In this document: positions 47,530-58,679 of the stretch, one piece after another | How the letters are laid out: each line of letters opens with the position of its first letter | How positions within the stretch are numbered: position 1 is the stretch's first letter | Assembly (NCBI GenBank): GCA_963575745.1 | Contig: CAUYUJ010003670.1 | Span: 199,144 to 263,143 of the forward strand | Source of the DNA: Prorocentrum cordatum | Taxonomy: Eukaryota > Sar > Dinophyceae > Prorocentrales > Prorocentraceae | DNA: 64,000 nt | Reading direction: 5' to 3' | Translations under genes and position numbers: made by a program | Notes under the pieces: generated by a model | Told to the model about the DNA's origin: nothing | Databases searched by the model: none | What the model saw: only the letters and a program-made list of their open reading frames with translations

Positions 47530-47585
47530 TACAAGATGGTTGTACTATATGTTAGGGTCGGACGCGTGCCTCCGAGGAGGACACA
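47530..47585 (+). repeat. Dispersed 45-bp block, copy 2
   Basis: Match to 25436-25490. Flanks do not match visibly. Confidence 0.65.
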
Positions 47586-48619
47586 TCGTACTAGTATGTC
47601 CTTGTATGTCCCAGTGCAACATAGTTGTAAATCACGACCGGAGCCGTGAGCGTTATGTTCCTGCGGCGTTTCTCGAGCCGTATCGATCTGCAGAGTTCCG
47701 ATGCATTCGTTTGTTCGGTACGGGGCCCCAGGAATTCTTGACCCTTTCTTTCCTGCAGGGCTGGCTTTTCAGCCGGGTAGCCTGAAGAAGAAACTTCCTG
47801 GGGCCCAGCGAGGACCCCCGGGTGGCCGAAAGCAGCGAACAATTTCTGTATCGATGGACCTCATGAGGTCTGGGTCCGCGATGGTCCCAGGGCCCGACTC
47901 CGGGCCCATACCGCCCGGTTTGAGAAGGTCCTGCCATGCTGGCGCATCTGATGCCTTCAGCAATTTCCGCTGGAGCACTCAGCCTTCTGGCCACTCAGGG
48001 TGACAGTGCTCTCCCCCAGCGTGCCGGGTCGGCCCAGCGAGCGGGAGGAGGTGGGGGGCAGGAGGAGACGCGTGGCGCTGCAGAGACACATGGAAGACAC
48101 AACAACGCAGGATGGTTGTGAAAGGCAAAAGCAGGAGGGGGACGAGGAGGAGGAGGAGGGAAGGAAAGAGGGGAGGAAGGAGGGAAGGAAAGAAGGGAGG
48201 AAGGAAGGACAACTGCACTGGGTTCTTGGCAGTCGTTCCCTCCGCTCGAGTCAAACTGGCTCCCGCTTCCTTCTCCGCAGCCCCTTGAGGCAATCGTGTC
48301 CTCGCTGATCCTTGTCAGTCCCAGGCGTCTGATGTCTCGACAATGTCGGTGCGGGTTCCCCAGGAGTCCCGACCCTTTCCCCAGGGGCCAGCTCTCCACC
48401 CCGAGCTGCATTCCTACGGTCTGCAGGCCCGAGGGCCTCCAGAGGCCGAGACCTGTTAGAAACCGTCCGTCGTGTTTTCACAGCGCGAGCGGCTTGGTTT
48501 TCGGGTCATGACTCGGGGTCTCCGTCGGCCGGTCGAGACGTTATTGGGGCACCCCCGGAGCGCTTTCGGCGAGGTGCACCAGCTGGAGACCATCCCGAGG
48601 CGAGAGCGCCCAAACATCA
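47586..48619. other. No confident gene; purine tract and dispersed block
   Basis: 48062-48122 read on the minus strand has CACAACCATCCTGCGTTGTT and then CATGTGTCTCTGCAG, faintly like a minisatellite-element leader without an array. GGAAGGAGG-type purine repeats are at 48135-48210. 48425-48480 (GAGGGCCTCCAGAGGCCGAG, then CCGTCCGTCGTGTTTT) is a dispersed block also at 24840 and 58195-58440. Confidence 0.4.
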
Positions 48620-48779
48620 CCACCCACCAAACCACCCCAACCCAACCCGAAGGCTCAGATTTACACTCGATTTCCAGTGGGGGGGGGGTCGGGAAACATC
48701 GAAAAAACACGTGGAACCCTTACCCCCCCCAACCCGAAATTCGGGTCTTCGGGTTGGGTTGGGGTGGTCTGGTAGGTAG
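48620..48779. mobile_element. Small inverted-repeat element, CTACCTACCAG family, copy 1 (MITE-like)
   Basis: 160 bp. The inner 22 nt of the terminal repeats are perfectly inverted: 48631-48652 begins ACCACCCCAACCC and 48747-48768 ends TTGGGGTGGT. The outer 11 nt match at 8 of 11, giving about 33-nt ends. TCA flanks both sides (48617-48619 and 48780-48782), a possible 3-bp target duplication. No coding capacity. Confidence 0.8.
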
Positions 48780-49180
48780 TCAAAACACGTCGAGCAGACG
48801 CGATGTTGTCGCGACGCGAGGGGTCCTGGGATCGCATCCTCGCCGTCCCGAGGAGCAGTAGGAAATGATGACGCGTTCCGAGATCTGCAAGAGTTTCGAA
48901 CTTTCCCACTGCACCGCGCCTGTTTCATTTACAAGGGCCGCAGGATACTCCGGAGTTCCTAGAACAGTACCTACCCTGGTACGCACGTGCTGAAACGCAA
49001 CACGTGCCGTGTTCAAGATGTCTCACGCACGTGTTGGCCCACGCTCTGGCGAACGTATCGCGCCAGAGCTACGCTTTCAATCTGCGTGCTGAGCTCCGTG
49101 TCAAGACGCCACGGGTTGCGCGTCGCGTATCGGGGCAGCTGAGCCTGGAACGCGTCCTGAGCCAATCGCATCATGACTCG

Positions 49181-49355
49181 CTACTTACCAAGCCTCCACC
49201 ACCCAACCCGAAGGCCCTGGACCAATCCAAGTTCCAGATTAAGGAGGGTACGGGTCCGGTCGTGGCTCCTCCGTGTTCTGGAGTGCCCCTCCCCACCAGA
49301 AGTCGACGAGCCGAACGGTGACTTCGGGTTCGGTTGGGGGTGGTCTGGTAGGCAG
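49181..49355. mobile_element. Small inverted-repeat element, CTACCTACCAG family, copy 2 (MITE-like)
   Basis: The left end CTACTTACCAAGCC plus CACCCAACCCGAAG and the right end CTTCGGGTTCGG plus GTGGTCTGGTAGGCAG are imperfect inverted complements. They match the ends of copy 1 about 500 bp away. The interior differs, so the two share only the ends. Flanking triplets are TCG and TCT. Confidence 0.7.
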
Positions 49356-49622
49356 TCTGTGGCGTCGTCCTCGTTCTACCCGTGGCCGTTCCGCCAACGA
49401 GGGCGTTCCGCTCGGCGCCGGGCCGGCCCCCTGCGGCCGCCGCGCTGCCGCCCAGGGTGCCGCGGGGCCGCCCTGTCGCGCGCGCGCGCCGGCCCGCGAT
49501 GCTCGGCCGGGGCGGCGCCGTCGTGGCGCGGCCGGCGGGGCACGGCGGACACCGGCTGCTGGCGCGCGTGAGGATCGGGGGCGTGCTGGCCGACCCCCCC
49601 GTTGGCGGCGAAATCCGAGGCA
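49356..49622. other. GC-rich segment
   Basis: Very GC-rich with open frames on both strands; no gene recognised. Confidence 0.4.
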
Positions 49623-49791
49623 TACACCCTAGGCGATGCTTAAGAAAACCTAAGTTTTCGTCCAGAGTCTCGATTATTCTTAAGTTTTCAATGTAAATCC
49701 CACGATTTTAATAGACATGTTGGGTTTTTATTCAAGTTCTGAGACTATGAATTTCTTATCCCATGATTTCTTAAGCATTTCGCAGGGTGTA
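49623..49791. mobile_element. TA-flanked AT-rich MITE, Tc1/mariner type
   Basis: Flanked by TA at 49623-49624 and 49790-49791. The left end CACCCTAGGCGATGCTTAAG is matched by the inverted right end CACCCTGCGAAATGCTTAAG; both continue with AAA. The interior of about 110 bp is clearly AT-richer than the GC-rich DNA on both sides. TA duplications and short inverted ends are the hallmark of Tc1/mariner-type non-autonomous elements. No transposase remains. Confidence 0.8.
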
Positions 49792-49859
49792 CCCTCGCCG
49801 GTCATCAGAGGAGGAGCAGATGGTTATCCCTGCCGCTACCCTTCCCTCGTCTTCCCATG

Positions 49860-50215
49860 TTTGGGCCTCCCGGGAGGCCCTCCTCGCCACCGTCGGTTTC
49901 GCCTCGAAATCGTGGTCAGAACGCACCCGGGGCCATTTCCAGGGAGTAGCGGTATCAGTACAGTTGGTTTCCCCAGTTCGGGGGTGGGGGCGAGGGTTGA
50001 GATTGTAAGTCACGGAAGTTTCGGCTCGTCTTGAATTGAATGTTATCGGCGAGTGACGCCCGATAGCGTTGAGTAGAGCTCCCAAGCGCCAAGCACCGAG
50101 TAGCGCTGAGTAGCCCACGATAGCGCTCAAGTAGCGCCGACTAGCGACCAATAGCGGTATGGGAGTAGCGGTATCAGTACCTTTCGGTTCCCCCAGGCTC
50201 AGGCAGTTCGATGGG
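49860..50215 (+). repeat. Diverged 78-bp repeat unit and TAGCGC short repeats
   Basis: 49860-49985 carries CCCTCCTCGCCACCGTCGG, CGCCTCGAAATCGTGGTCAG and AACGCACCC, like the family at 27126. GGGAGTAGCGGTATCAGTAC occurs near 49939 and again near 50161. Between them are TAGCGCTGAGTAGCCCACGA-type short repeats (50040-50160). Confidence 0.75.
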
Positions 50216-50611
50216 CGGTGGGGGCAGGGCTCGGATGTCGCCACTTGCCCAGCAAGCCGGCCCCAGATCTCCGACGGTATGATTTTTCACCGTGTTCTAA
50301 GATGAGGTTCTTGCTCTTGATGCGATGCTTCCACCTCCCCCCTCCCTCTTCCGTCCTTCCCGCCTTAGTCGCCGTCCCGGTTCGAGGTGTTGGGAGCGGC
50401 TGCCAGGCAGCCGCGAGCCTCCTCGGGACTGCTGCCACACGCGCCAGCCTGCCTAGCGTGCCAGGGCAAGCTGTGCCCAGAAGTCGATCCCGGCGAGGCG
50501 CCACAGAGAGGACCTTGTGGCACCGACGACAGAACATATCGCAGTCGAGCACGGGCTCTTGTTCAAGTTTCTGCCGCACCTGAACTACTCGAGCGCCATC
50601 ACACCAGTGGG

Positions 50612-51727
50612 ATGGCTCAGAGATATAGGCCGCGTGGTCCCAGGGATCGAGCACCACGCAATGGAGATGCACAGCCGCCATGGAAGGTCGCGGCCCACAG
50701 GAATCTCTGGGAATGCGTTACTTGCTCACGTCAAAACTCTTGGTCTTCGACTACCTGTCTGAAATGTCAGCCCAGTAATAATGAGCACAACCCTTGGCAA
50801 TGCTGGTCACAGTCTACCCGTTCGCCTTTCATACCAAGAAACCCCAAACGCGCGAATTACACCCAGCCGAACAAGGCCAAGGGGAAGGACAAGGACCTGG
50901 ACCTGACGGACAGCCCTGTGCCCATCATGCCAGCGATTCCCGAGTTCGCGACCAGCCGCAGGAGTTGGAAGGAACCTTTTACAGATCCGAAGTTCCATGG
51001 CGACTTTCGACGCACTCTTACTGCCACCATGGTGTCCTTGGAAAGGCATATACATTGTGCCATTGACATGGATCTTGATCTAGAGCCGATCGCTAACTTG
51101 CGTGAGGGACGCAGCGCCGTACTGTATATAATAATGCAGGTTCGTTCGCCGCAAGCCACGGTGTCAAAACAGAAACTCTTCGTGAGCACTTGCCGCACAT
51201 GTTTCATGGACGCGCACGTCAAGTGCAATGAGCCCGAAGAGTTACTTGAAGCAACAGAAGTTCACTGTGAGGTCCTTTTCAAGACGAGTTTGCGCAAGCT
51301 GAGCAGCTGCTCGACAATCCAGGAAATGGAGGATGACGCAGCGTCTTTGGGCCAGCCCATCTCAGCCAGACGAGTGCAAGTAGAAGGGGGCGAGGGCGAA
51401 GACGAGCACGCGTCGGAGTACGAGCCGGCGCGGCCCCAGCAGCCGGTTCGTCGGGGTCAGCGAGTACCTCGGGCACCCCACCCGCTCGCTCACAAGGGGG
51501 CGCCCGGTGTCCGGTCGCCATCGCCAGCAGTGCCGCAGCCCGTTTTCGCCAAGGGAGAGGCAGCCGCACAGCAGGCAAGGGCTCGTGCAAGTGCGGCTCC
51601 GGGGCAGCCATCGCATCAGCGGCAGCCACGTGCGCCTCCTCTGCAAGTTCGACCCCTTGACGAGGCCTCGTTAATGGCACCAGCCCCTGGCATTACACCT
51701 GCGGTCTTCGCCGCCCTCCAGCAGTAA
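50612..51727 (+). pseudogene. Decayed ORF with RanBP2-type zinc finger, probable retroelement ORF1
   Basis: The frame is open from 50387. I take the ATG at 50612 (GGGATGGCT), giving 371 residues. Residues 33-52 read WECVTCSRQNSWSSTTCLKC, which fits W-x-C-x2-C-x3-N-x6-C-x2-C of RanBP2 zinc fingers (Cys 35, 38, 49, 52; Asn 42). NPWQCW just after may be a broken second finger. A Lys/Asp-rich stretch, a non-repetitive middle and an Ala/Pro/Gln/Arg-rich tail follow. At 51725-51727 a TAA stops the frame. Coding-like helical sequence (TQLLANVKTFQDAVAALRRE) continues in the same frame, then shifts frame at least twice to about 52200 (for example QQLLVARQDVRDAVEKATGA in another frame). So the gene is broken. 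RanBP2 fingers bind RNA or protein in known families. The retroelement assignment is inference. Confidence 0.6.
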
Positions 51728-52205
51728 AGCACCCAGTTGCTCGCGAACGTGAAGACATTCCAGGATGCGGTCGCCGCGCTCCGGCGGGAGATAGGTAACA
51801 TGCGCGCAGAGCGAAGAGGCAAACCGCCGAGCAGTTCAAGCAGGTCGCATAGGAGGCAGCCGAGAAAGCAGCCACCGTGACCCCTCCGAAGAACGGCGAA
51901 GCCAGGCATCCGACCCTGTCGCTGGATTGAGACATGCTGACCGCGGGCGCATGGAAGTATCGCGCGGCCGACCAGCAAACGCATCCAAGTCCTTACGGCG
52001 CCGACCTCTCCGTAGCCAGGCTGGGGCTGACATCCGGCGCGGGGTCGACGGAGGTGGCGTCCTGGGCGGGGAGCAGCAGCAGCTGCTGGTCGCGAGGCAA
52101 GACGTCCGTGACGCAGTCGAGAAGGCCACGGGCGCCATCGGCGAGAACGGCGTCGCGGAGCTGCTGAAGGCGCCTGACCCCCCGGTCGCTGTTCCAGCCG
52201 GCGCT
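51728..52205 (+). pseudogene. Frameshifted continuation of the zinc-finger ORF
   Basis: Coiled-coil-like coding remnants appear in three different frames: from 51728 in the original frame, around 51815-51930 in the next (with an internal TAG), and around 52050-52180 in a third. Glutamine, alanine and lysine heptad-like spacing suggests a once continuous coiled-coil tail. Confidence 0.5.
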
Positions 52206-53924
52206 CGTTTTTTTCTAGCTCAACCACTTGCGTGCGCCGCTGTGCGCGCGGGGCTCATTGGTCTTTGGCGCGCATTCGCAGTTGGTTGCCCTCGGCATTT
52301 TGCCGAAGGGAAGTGAGTCGGGTGACTCTCCTATCTTGAATTCGCAGGCCGCCGTCCAGAGACCGGGATTTCCGCTTTTCGTGCCCCTCCAACTTCCAGT
52401 GCAAAACCATGCCGCTTCTTCGGGCGAGCCCGGCAACGCCGCGACGAATTTGGGATCTGTCGTCAGAGGCCCGCGTGTGTCACTCGCACCATTCCCCCAT
52501 TCCGCTTCTTCAAGGGGGAACTTGCCGGGCCGCGCTGGCCCGCGCAGCTCTCTGCGGGCGTGCATTCGTTGGTGCAGCTCCGGCGCCCATCGGCGATCGC
52601 TGCGCCGTCGGTCGCGGCGCCCTCTCCCCAGATGCAGACGCCGATCGTCTCCGAATTCTCGCCGACGCCGGGCGAGATCCTGGTTGGGCTTGGAGTCGTC
52701 CGACCCGCGAGCTCCGCTCGGAGCGGGGCTCGAGGGGGCAATCTGGGCCGCGGCTTGGATGTCATTCGCCGTCGAGATCTTGAGCGGCACCCGCGTGCCA
52801 GTTACTGCTCAGGCAATATGGAAGTGTTGCGTGTGTGCACGGCTGGTTGTGCGCAGTGCGCGTTGCGTCGCGTCGCGTGCCTACCCGATTGCCTTGCGCA
52901 AGTCCCACCCAGGTGTGTCTCTATGCTCGCGCGCGAGCGCGTGCGCGGACTCATTTCGCATCCTTTGGTGGATCCGTGGACGTTCTGACTTGGGTTTACG
53001 CGATGGCAATACTGCCGGCTTTCTTTTATCCTGGTTGGCGCAGTCGTGAGACGCATGGGCGGCATGCGCGCGCGCTGCCGCGGCTCCGTGCAACGCGCGC
53101 CTCGCCCCGCCGACAACGCGCCTTTCCCCTCAGCATGGGGGTGAGCTACCCGAGCCGCTGCCCCCAATCATCGGCCCCCCCGCGGTCATTCTAGCCACTG
53201 AGCGCCCCGCGAGAAGGCAGCGAGGTTCTCGCTGCGACGTGGTTTGCCGTTGCCGGCGCGCTCGCCCCTGGGCCCGAGAGCCTAGACAGGTGCTAACGAG
53301 GACCTCTATCGTTTCTCAGGTTTCGACGCCCAGGGCAGAATGATGTAGCTAGCGGGTCCGTTTACATGCGAATCGGACTTCGTGGTGGGGTCGTCTGAAA
53401 GGCGATTGCGGCGCTCGGGCGCGCTCATGTCGGGGCCATTTCTCGCTGCGTGCGCGGGCGTCCTGCGCCGGCAGGGGGGGGCGCGCGCTTTGGCTCAACG
53501 CGCAATTCGACTACGCGTGAGAGTGGCCCTTCGCCAGGGTGACCTCTGGTGCTGGCCCGAGGAGGGTCGGGCAATTTTTCCCGTGGAGTAAGCTTCACTT
53601 CGCGTCGGCGCCCGCATCGCACGATTGCGCTCGCATCTGGGCGCGCTATGTTTGGGCCTGCCCCGTGCAATCGACAGCAGCGCGCGCGCGTTGCACCCTG
53701 TAGCATGCACTAGTTACCCGAGGGGGAGCCTGTCGATCAGTCGGGGCCGGCCCAGGACCAGTCCCGAATCCCAGCCCAAATCCCGAAACGTCTGGCTTGA
53801 AAACCTTTGGATAGCCTCAAGAAGACAGTAAGACCCCCCCTTTTCCGGTGGATTATAACGCCCCGCGCCCTGGAGCGTCATGGCTGCACCGGAGTACCTG
53901 GCTGCGGGGACTCGGGGCCTAGCT
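52206..53924. other. No confident gene
   Basis: GC-rich DNA with overlapping frames on both strands at 52215-53050. No reverse transcriptase or other motif was found, although the preceding ORF might predict one. Confidence 0.4.
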
Positions 53925-54238
53925 AGGGCTTCGCAGAGCCGAGCAGTGCTAGGCCTTAGCAGGGCTCCGCAGGGCTCAGCAGGGCTCAGCAAAGCTCAGC
54001 AGGGCTTAGCAGGGCCTAGCAGGACCGACCAAGGCTCCGCAGGGCTGAGCAGGGCTTAGCAAAGCTTAGCAGGGCTTAGCAAGGCTTAGCAGGGCCTAGC
54101 AGGGCTTGGTAGGGCTTAGCAGGGCTTAGCAGAGCCTAGCAGGACTCAGCAGGACTTAGCCGGGCTTAGCAGGGCTTTGCAATGCTTAGCAGGGCTTAGC
54201 AAGGCTTAGTAAGGCTTAGCAGGGCTTAGCAAGGCTTA
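53925..54238 (+). repeat. AGCAGGGCTTAGC 10-11 bp repeat, block 1
   Basis: AGCAGGGCTTAGCAGGGC with many single-base variants (AAGGCTTAGC, AGGGCCTAGC). It is interrupted by the TAG/TCG array and resumes at 55330. Confidence 0.95.
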
Positions 54239-54556
<318 letters not shown>

Positions 54557-54790
54557 CAAGCAGAGCGTGGCCTAGCAGTGCCTAGCAAGGCTTAGCAGAC
54601 TCAGACTGCTCAGGCTCACTCACTCAGAATCCGTGCGTGCCCGCTCCTCGGGCTCTCTCGTATTTCTGGGTCCGCGGGTGCTCAGATAACGCGGGGGTGC
54701 GGGGCGGGGGGGGTACCCTGGGGTGCCCCCCCCCCCTGGAAGGCCGACGAACTATTATTTCTGTAAGGAAGATGTAAAAGGAATCGCATG

Positions 54791-55015
54791 GGAAAGGAGG
54801 AGGAGGAGGAGGAGGAGGAGGAGGAGGAGGAGGAGGAGGAGGAGGAGGAGGAGGAGGAGGAGGAGGAGGAGGAGAGGAGGAGGAGGAGAGGAGGAGGAGG
54901 AGGAGGAGGAGGAGAGGAGGAGGAGGAGGAGGAGGAGGAGGAGGAGAGGAGGAGGAGGAGAAGGAGGAGGAGGAGGAGGAAGAGGAGGAGGAGGAGGAGG
55001 AGGAGCAAGGAAACA
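54791..55015 (+). repeat. GGA triplet array
   Basis: GGAGGA with occasional GGAGA breaks. Confidence 0.97.
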
Positions 55016-55029
55016 CGAAGAAAACATTG

Positions 55030-55330
55030 GAAAAGCATAGTTGTGCCTGAGTTGTGGGTCAGGGGCTTGAGAAGTGCCTGGGTTGTGTGTCAGACACTGG
55101 AACAGTGCCTGGGTTGTGGGTCAGAGACTGGAACAGTGCCTGGGTTGTGACTGAATCCTTCTGCTCAGACTCACTCACATTCAGACTCATTGTGCTCAGA
55201 CTCACTCACAGTCAAAAATCGTGATCCTTCTTGGCATTGTGGTACTATTCATTAGTATGAGCATTATTATTATGATCGCTCTTGCTTGGTTTATCATTCG
55301 TATTGTGATACTCGTGCTCAGACTCAGGTC
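55030..55330 (+). repeat. 35-bp repeat (4 units) and CTCAGACTCACTCAC repeats
   Basis: GTGCCTGGGTTGTGGGTCAG followed by A-ACTGGAACA occurs four times from about 55043 to 55150. Then come CTCAGACTCACTCACA motifs, the complement of the 10861 family. Confidence 0.85.
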
Positions 55331-55880
55331 TGAGCATGGCTTAGCAAGGCTTAGCAGGGCTTAGCAAGGCTAAACCTCGGACCGCGCTCCGGCCCACGCC
55401 TGGCAGGGCTTGGCAGGGCTCAGCAGGGTTTAGCAGGGCCTCGCAGAGCTTAGCAGGGCCTAGCAAGGCCACGCAGGGCTGAGCAGGGCTTGGCAGGGCT
55501 TTGCACGGCTTAGCAGGGCTTAGCAAGCGTTAGCAAGGCATAGCAGGACCTGGCAGGGCTTAGCAGGGCCTAGCAGGGCTTAGCCTCGGACCTCGCTTGG
55601 ACCAGGGTTTAGCAGGGCTTCGCAGGGCTTAACCGGACTTCGCAGGGCTTTGCCTCGGACCAAGCTCGGACCACGCCTAGCAGGCCATAGCAGGGCGTAG
55701 CAGCGCTGACCAGTGCTGAGCAGGGCCTGCCTAGCAGGGCTGACCTAGCAGGGCTTAGCAGGGCCTTGTACAGGGCGTAGCAGGGCTTGGCAGGGCTTGG
55801 CAGGGCTTCGCAAGGCCCATCGGCCCGCAGGGCTTAGCAGGGCTTAGCAGGGCTTAGCAGGGCTTAGCAGGGCTTAGCAG
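55331..55880 (+). repeat. AGCAGGGCTTAGC 10-11 bp repeat, block 2
   Basis: Same family as 53925. It contains longer-period insertions CTCGGACC(A/T)CGCT near 55375, 55588 and 55651, suggesting a higher-order period. Confidence 0.95.
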
Positions 55881-57050
55881 GACCTACCAGGGATAGAGGT
55901 CCACAGAGATGTGGGCTAGATCCTTGACATTCGTTGCGACACCCCCTCTTGGCCTCATTGGGGCGGCCACCGATGGATTTTGTTTTCTGTTTGCGGCGGG
56001 TGCTAAGTTTATCGTTCTACGAAAACTGCCCGCCTGGAGTATTGAAAAAACCGGGTGTTAAGAATAACCCAGGGGGGTTTCTTAATGCCTGGTCAGGGTT
56101 ATTTTTGTGTATCTTTGAATATTTTTGAATATAGTTGAGAATGTTTGAAGAACCAATGGGGATCTTTATTGTTACAACTTGTCCAAATATATTCAAACAT
56201 ATTCCAGGCTTTCGGATGGGGCCAGTACTGGCCATGATGACGTCATCGCGATGCAGCCTGGCAGTGCCAGACCTCGTCGCGGTGGCCCCCGGCGGCGTCT
56301 GTTCTCGCAGCGCCTTCGAAGGGCCCTTCGGGGCGCTCGAATTCAATCGGCGGCATTTCGCGTTTGCCCGATGGCGCAACCGCGCAGTCGTGGCACTTCT
56401 CAACGCCAGTGGTAGGGTGCTGGGGGTGGTTGCGGTATCCGTCCAACGCTCGCAGGTCGTAACAGGCGCGGCACTTCCTCGACAGCACAGTGGGTGCGCA
56501 GGGAATGGTCTCCGTATCCGTCCCATTCTCGCAGGATCTTCCCAGGAACCTAGCAGGAGCCGGAGGGCATTTCCTCGCGTGTTTTGGGGCGCGGCGTGTT
56601 CGTAATATCTCAACTCGCAAAACATATGATACGAACTTGTGGGGTCGTTCGGTGACGTAGTTTCGATCCCCGCGCCTTTCTCGATTTCGGCCCCTGTGGC
56701 CCGTGATCGTCGGGCCCCAGGACCATTCAGACGTAGTAAAAACTGTCCCTGGGGAGGGGGTGAAGATTTCTGGGCAGCGCATCCAGAGAGCAGCACACCG
56801 TCGGATGTCTGGGACTCCTTCTGACGACCCCCCCCGCCGCCCCTCGCTCCGAGCCGCGGGCGGACGGCCGCAGGGGAACCCCCGAGGGCGAGGGGCTCGT
56901 CACGAAAGGGGGCTCGGCACGGCAGGGGTTCGGTCAGGTCGCGCCCGAGAGGAGCGCGTGCAGCTTGGCGCTCGCGGGGACGCCAAAAAACCCCTAAGCG
57001 TGCGCCCATGCCTTGAGAGCCTGGCGTCACAATTTTCTCACAACGGGCAA
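55881..57050. other. No confident gene; small repeats
   Basis: 56430-56560 has two related blocks (GTATCCGTCCAACGCTCGCAGG, positions 56435-56456, versus CGTATCCGTCCCATTCTCGC). A 337-codon minus-strand frame over 56017-57030 crosses AT-rich foldback DNA and these repeats and is not accepted as a gene. Confidence 0.4.
56117..56203. repeat. AT-rich inverted repeat
   Basis: GAATATTTTTGAATATAGTTG (56117-56137) pairs with the complement at 56183-56203 at 19 of 21 positions, with a 45-nt loop. It is AT-rich in otherwise GC-rich DNA and could be a tiny foldback element. Confidence 0.7.
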
Positions 57051-57270
57051 TGCCACCCGACCTTCAGGGCTCATTTCGATTCCACCGATTCGATTCGATT
57101 TCGATGGTCTCGAATTCCGATTCGTTAGACTTCTGATTTCGATTTGGACTTCGATTTCTCAACCGAGGCCTACTAGCCTCCCGATTTCCGCCGATCGGAC
57201 TTCTCCCGACTCGGTTGCCAATTTCACCTATCCGATTTGTTTTCGATCGTCGATCTGGCTTTTCGATTCC
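57051..57270 (+). repeat. TTCGATT-type degenerate short repeat
   Basis: TTCGATTCCACCGATTCGAT, GATTTCGATTTGGACTTCGA and similar words repeat through the segment. Confidence 0.8.
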
Positions 57271-58679
57271 ATTCTGGGCTCTCCTGGACCTTCGGGCCCT
57301 GGGGCCGTCGCGTATAGTTCCAGCTCGAAGAATTTCGCGCCAAGATCCTCGTAGCCCGGGGTCGCTTGTACTCCGAAGCAGACTTCCGCTTTCCATTTCA
57401 CTTGGGATGGCTACGAGATGTGTTGTCGACCTTGCCGACAAGATTTTGCGGCCGCCGAAACGGGACCGTATACAGTGATAACATATTGTTCAGCAGCCCG
57501 AGAAGCGGCGCTCTGCACACAAACAGACGGGGCTTTGGGCTCGATTCACAGGGTTCCCTCGGGGAGAACGAGGATGGGGGCCACTGGGAGAGGGACGGGG
57601 GGGGCACGAGAACTGCCGCATGTATTTCGGCTCTGCCACCGGGCCCCTTCCTGAATAGATGGCCGCCACCCGCGCCGGGATGCGCCGAGAAATGCAGCCA
57701 CGGGAGCGGATTCGGCAGCACCCCCTCTGCCATGTTCGAAGTTGTCTGGCAACGAGGGAGACAATTGCTCATGATGTACATCTCCTTGTAGCTGGCACGA
57801 GCGAGTTCGTTGCCATCGAACATCATTGAGGGCTGCGGCCCTGGCACTCCGCCCATCGCGGGTGGGCCTCTGGCCGGTCACAGTGCGCTTCCCCTTTGCT
57901 CCCCCCTCTCCCCCACTGTCGTCCGACCCGCACCCTGAGATGCGGGCGACCGAGCACAGATCGTGACGGCCGGCGTTGCGTCCTTCTCTGCATGCCGGAG
58001 GCCGTCTCCTGGCCTCGGGGCCAGCAAACGGATTGGACTGTGTTTGCGCGGAACCAATGAAAAAGACGGAGGAAGGGAGCAGGAGCTAACAGCGATTCCA
58101 GGACGAGGTCCGGCCCCGAACTTGGCCGAGCAGCGTGGGCTGCCAGGACTCCCGAAGCCTTCCCTGGGGCCCGATTTTCATCCCAGGTGTCCTGTGGCCC
58201 TGCGAGGGCTCCCAGAGGCCAGAAACTATGGCAACCCTTCCGTCGTGATTTTTGCCGAGACGAGAACCCAGACATGCCTTGTCCTGACTCTTTCGTTTCG
58301 GGGTTCCCGGAAGTCCCGTCCCCATCCCCCGGGCCAGTTTTTTGTCGCGGGCAGTTTTTTGACGGTCCCACGGGCCAGGCCAGGGCCCCAGGAGGCCGAG
58401 AATTGCCAAAGACCTCCCGTCCTGGTTTTTCCACGACGCCAGGCATATAATGGAACCCTTCCGTCGTGATTTTTTCCGCGACGAGAGGAAGCCTGGGGAG
58501 GGGATCAGGGGCAACGAGGGGATCCTTACTATCCCGTGATGAGGGGTAAAGAATGTCCGCTAGTGAATTTCTTCCATGCCCTCAAAGTGCCCCAAGCAAA
58601 ACGTTGAGTAACCTCCAACGTCAGAGGCGCCCCAAACGCCAAACGCAAAGCAAACCTCACAGCAGAGAAGGGCGCTATG
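57271..58679. other. No confident gene; dispersed GGCCGAGA block copies
   Basis: 58195-58260 and 58370-58445 carry GGGCTCCCAGAGGCCAGAAA/GGGCCCCAGGAGGCCGAGAA followed by CTTCCGTCGTGATTTTT-like ends. These resemble 24840 and 48425. CCCTTCCGTCGTGATTTTT also occurs at 58456. Confidence 0.45.

Noticed and set aside
52215-52790. 191-codon minus-strand frame
   Set aside because: Competing plus-strand frames of similar quality overlap it, no motif is recognised, and it lies in decayed DNA after the zinc-finger ORF.
56017-57030. 337-codon minus-strand frame
   Set aside because: Crosses AT-rich foldback DNA and short repeats; the sequence changes character abruptly and has no domain.
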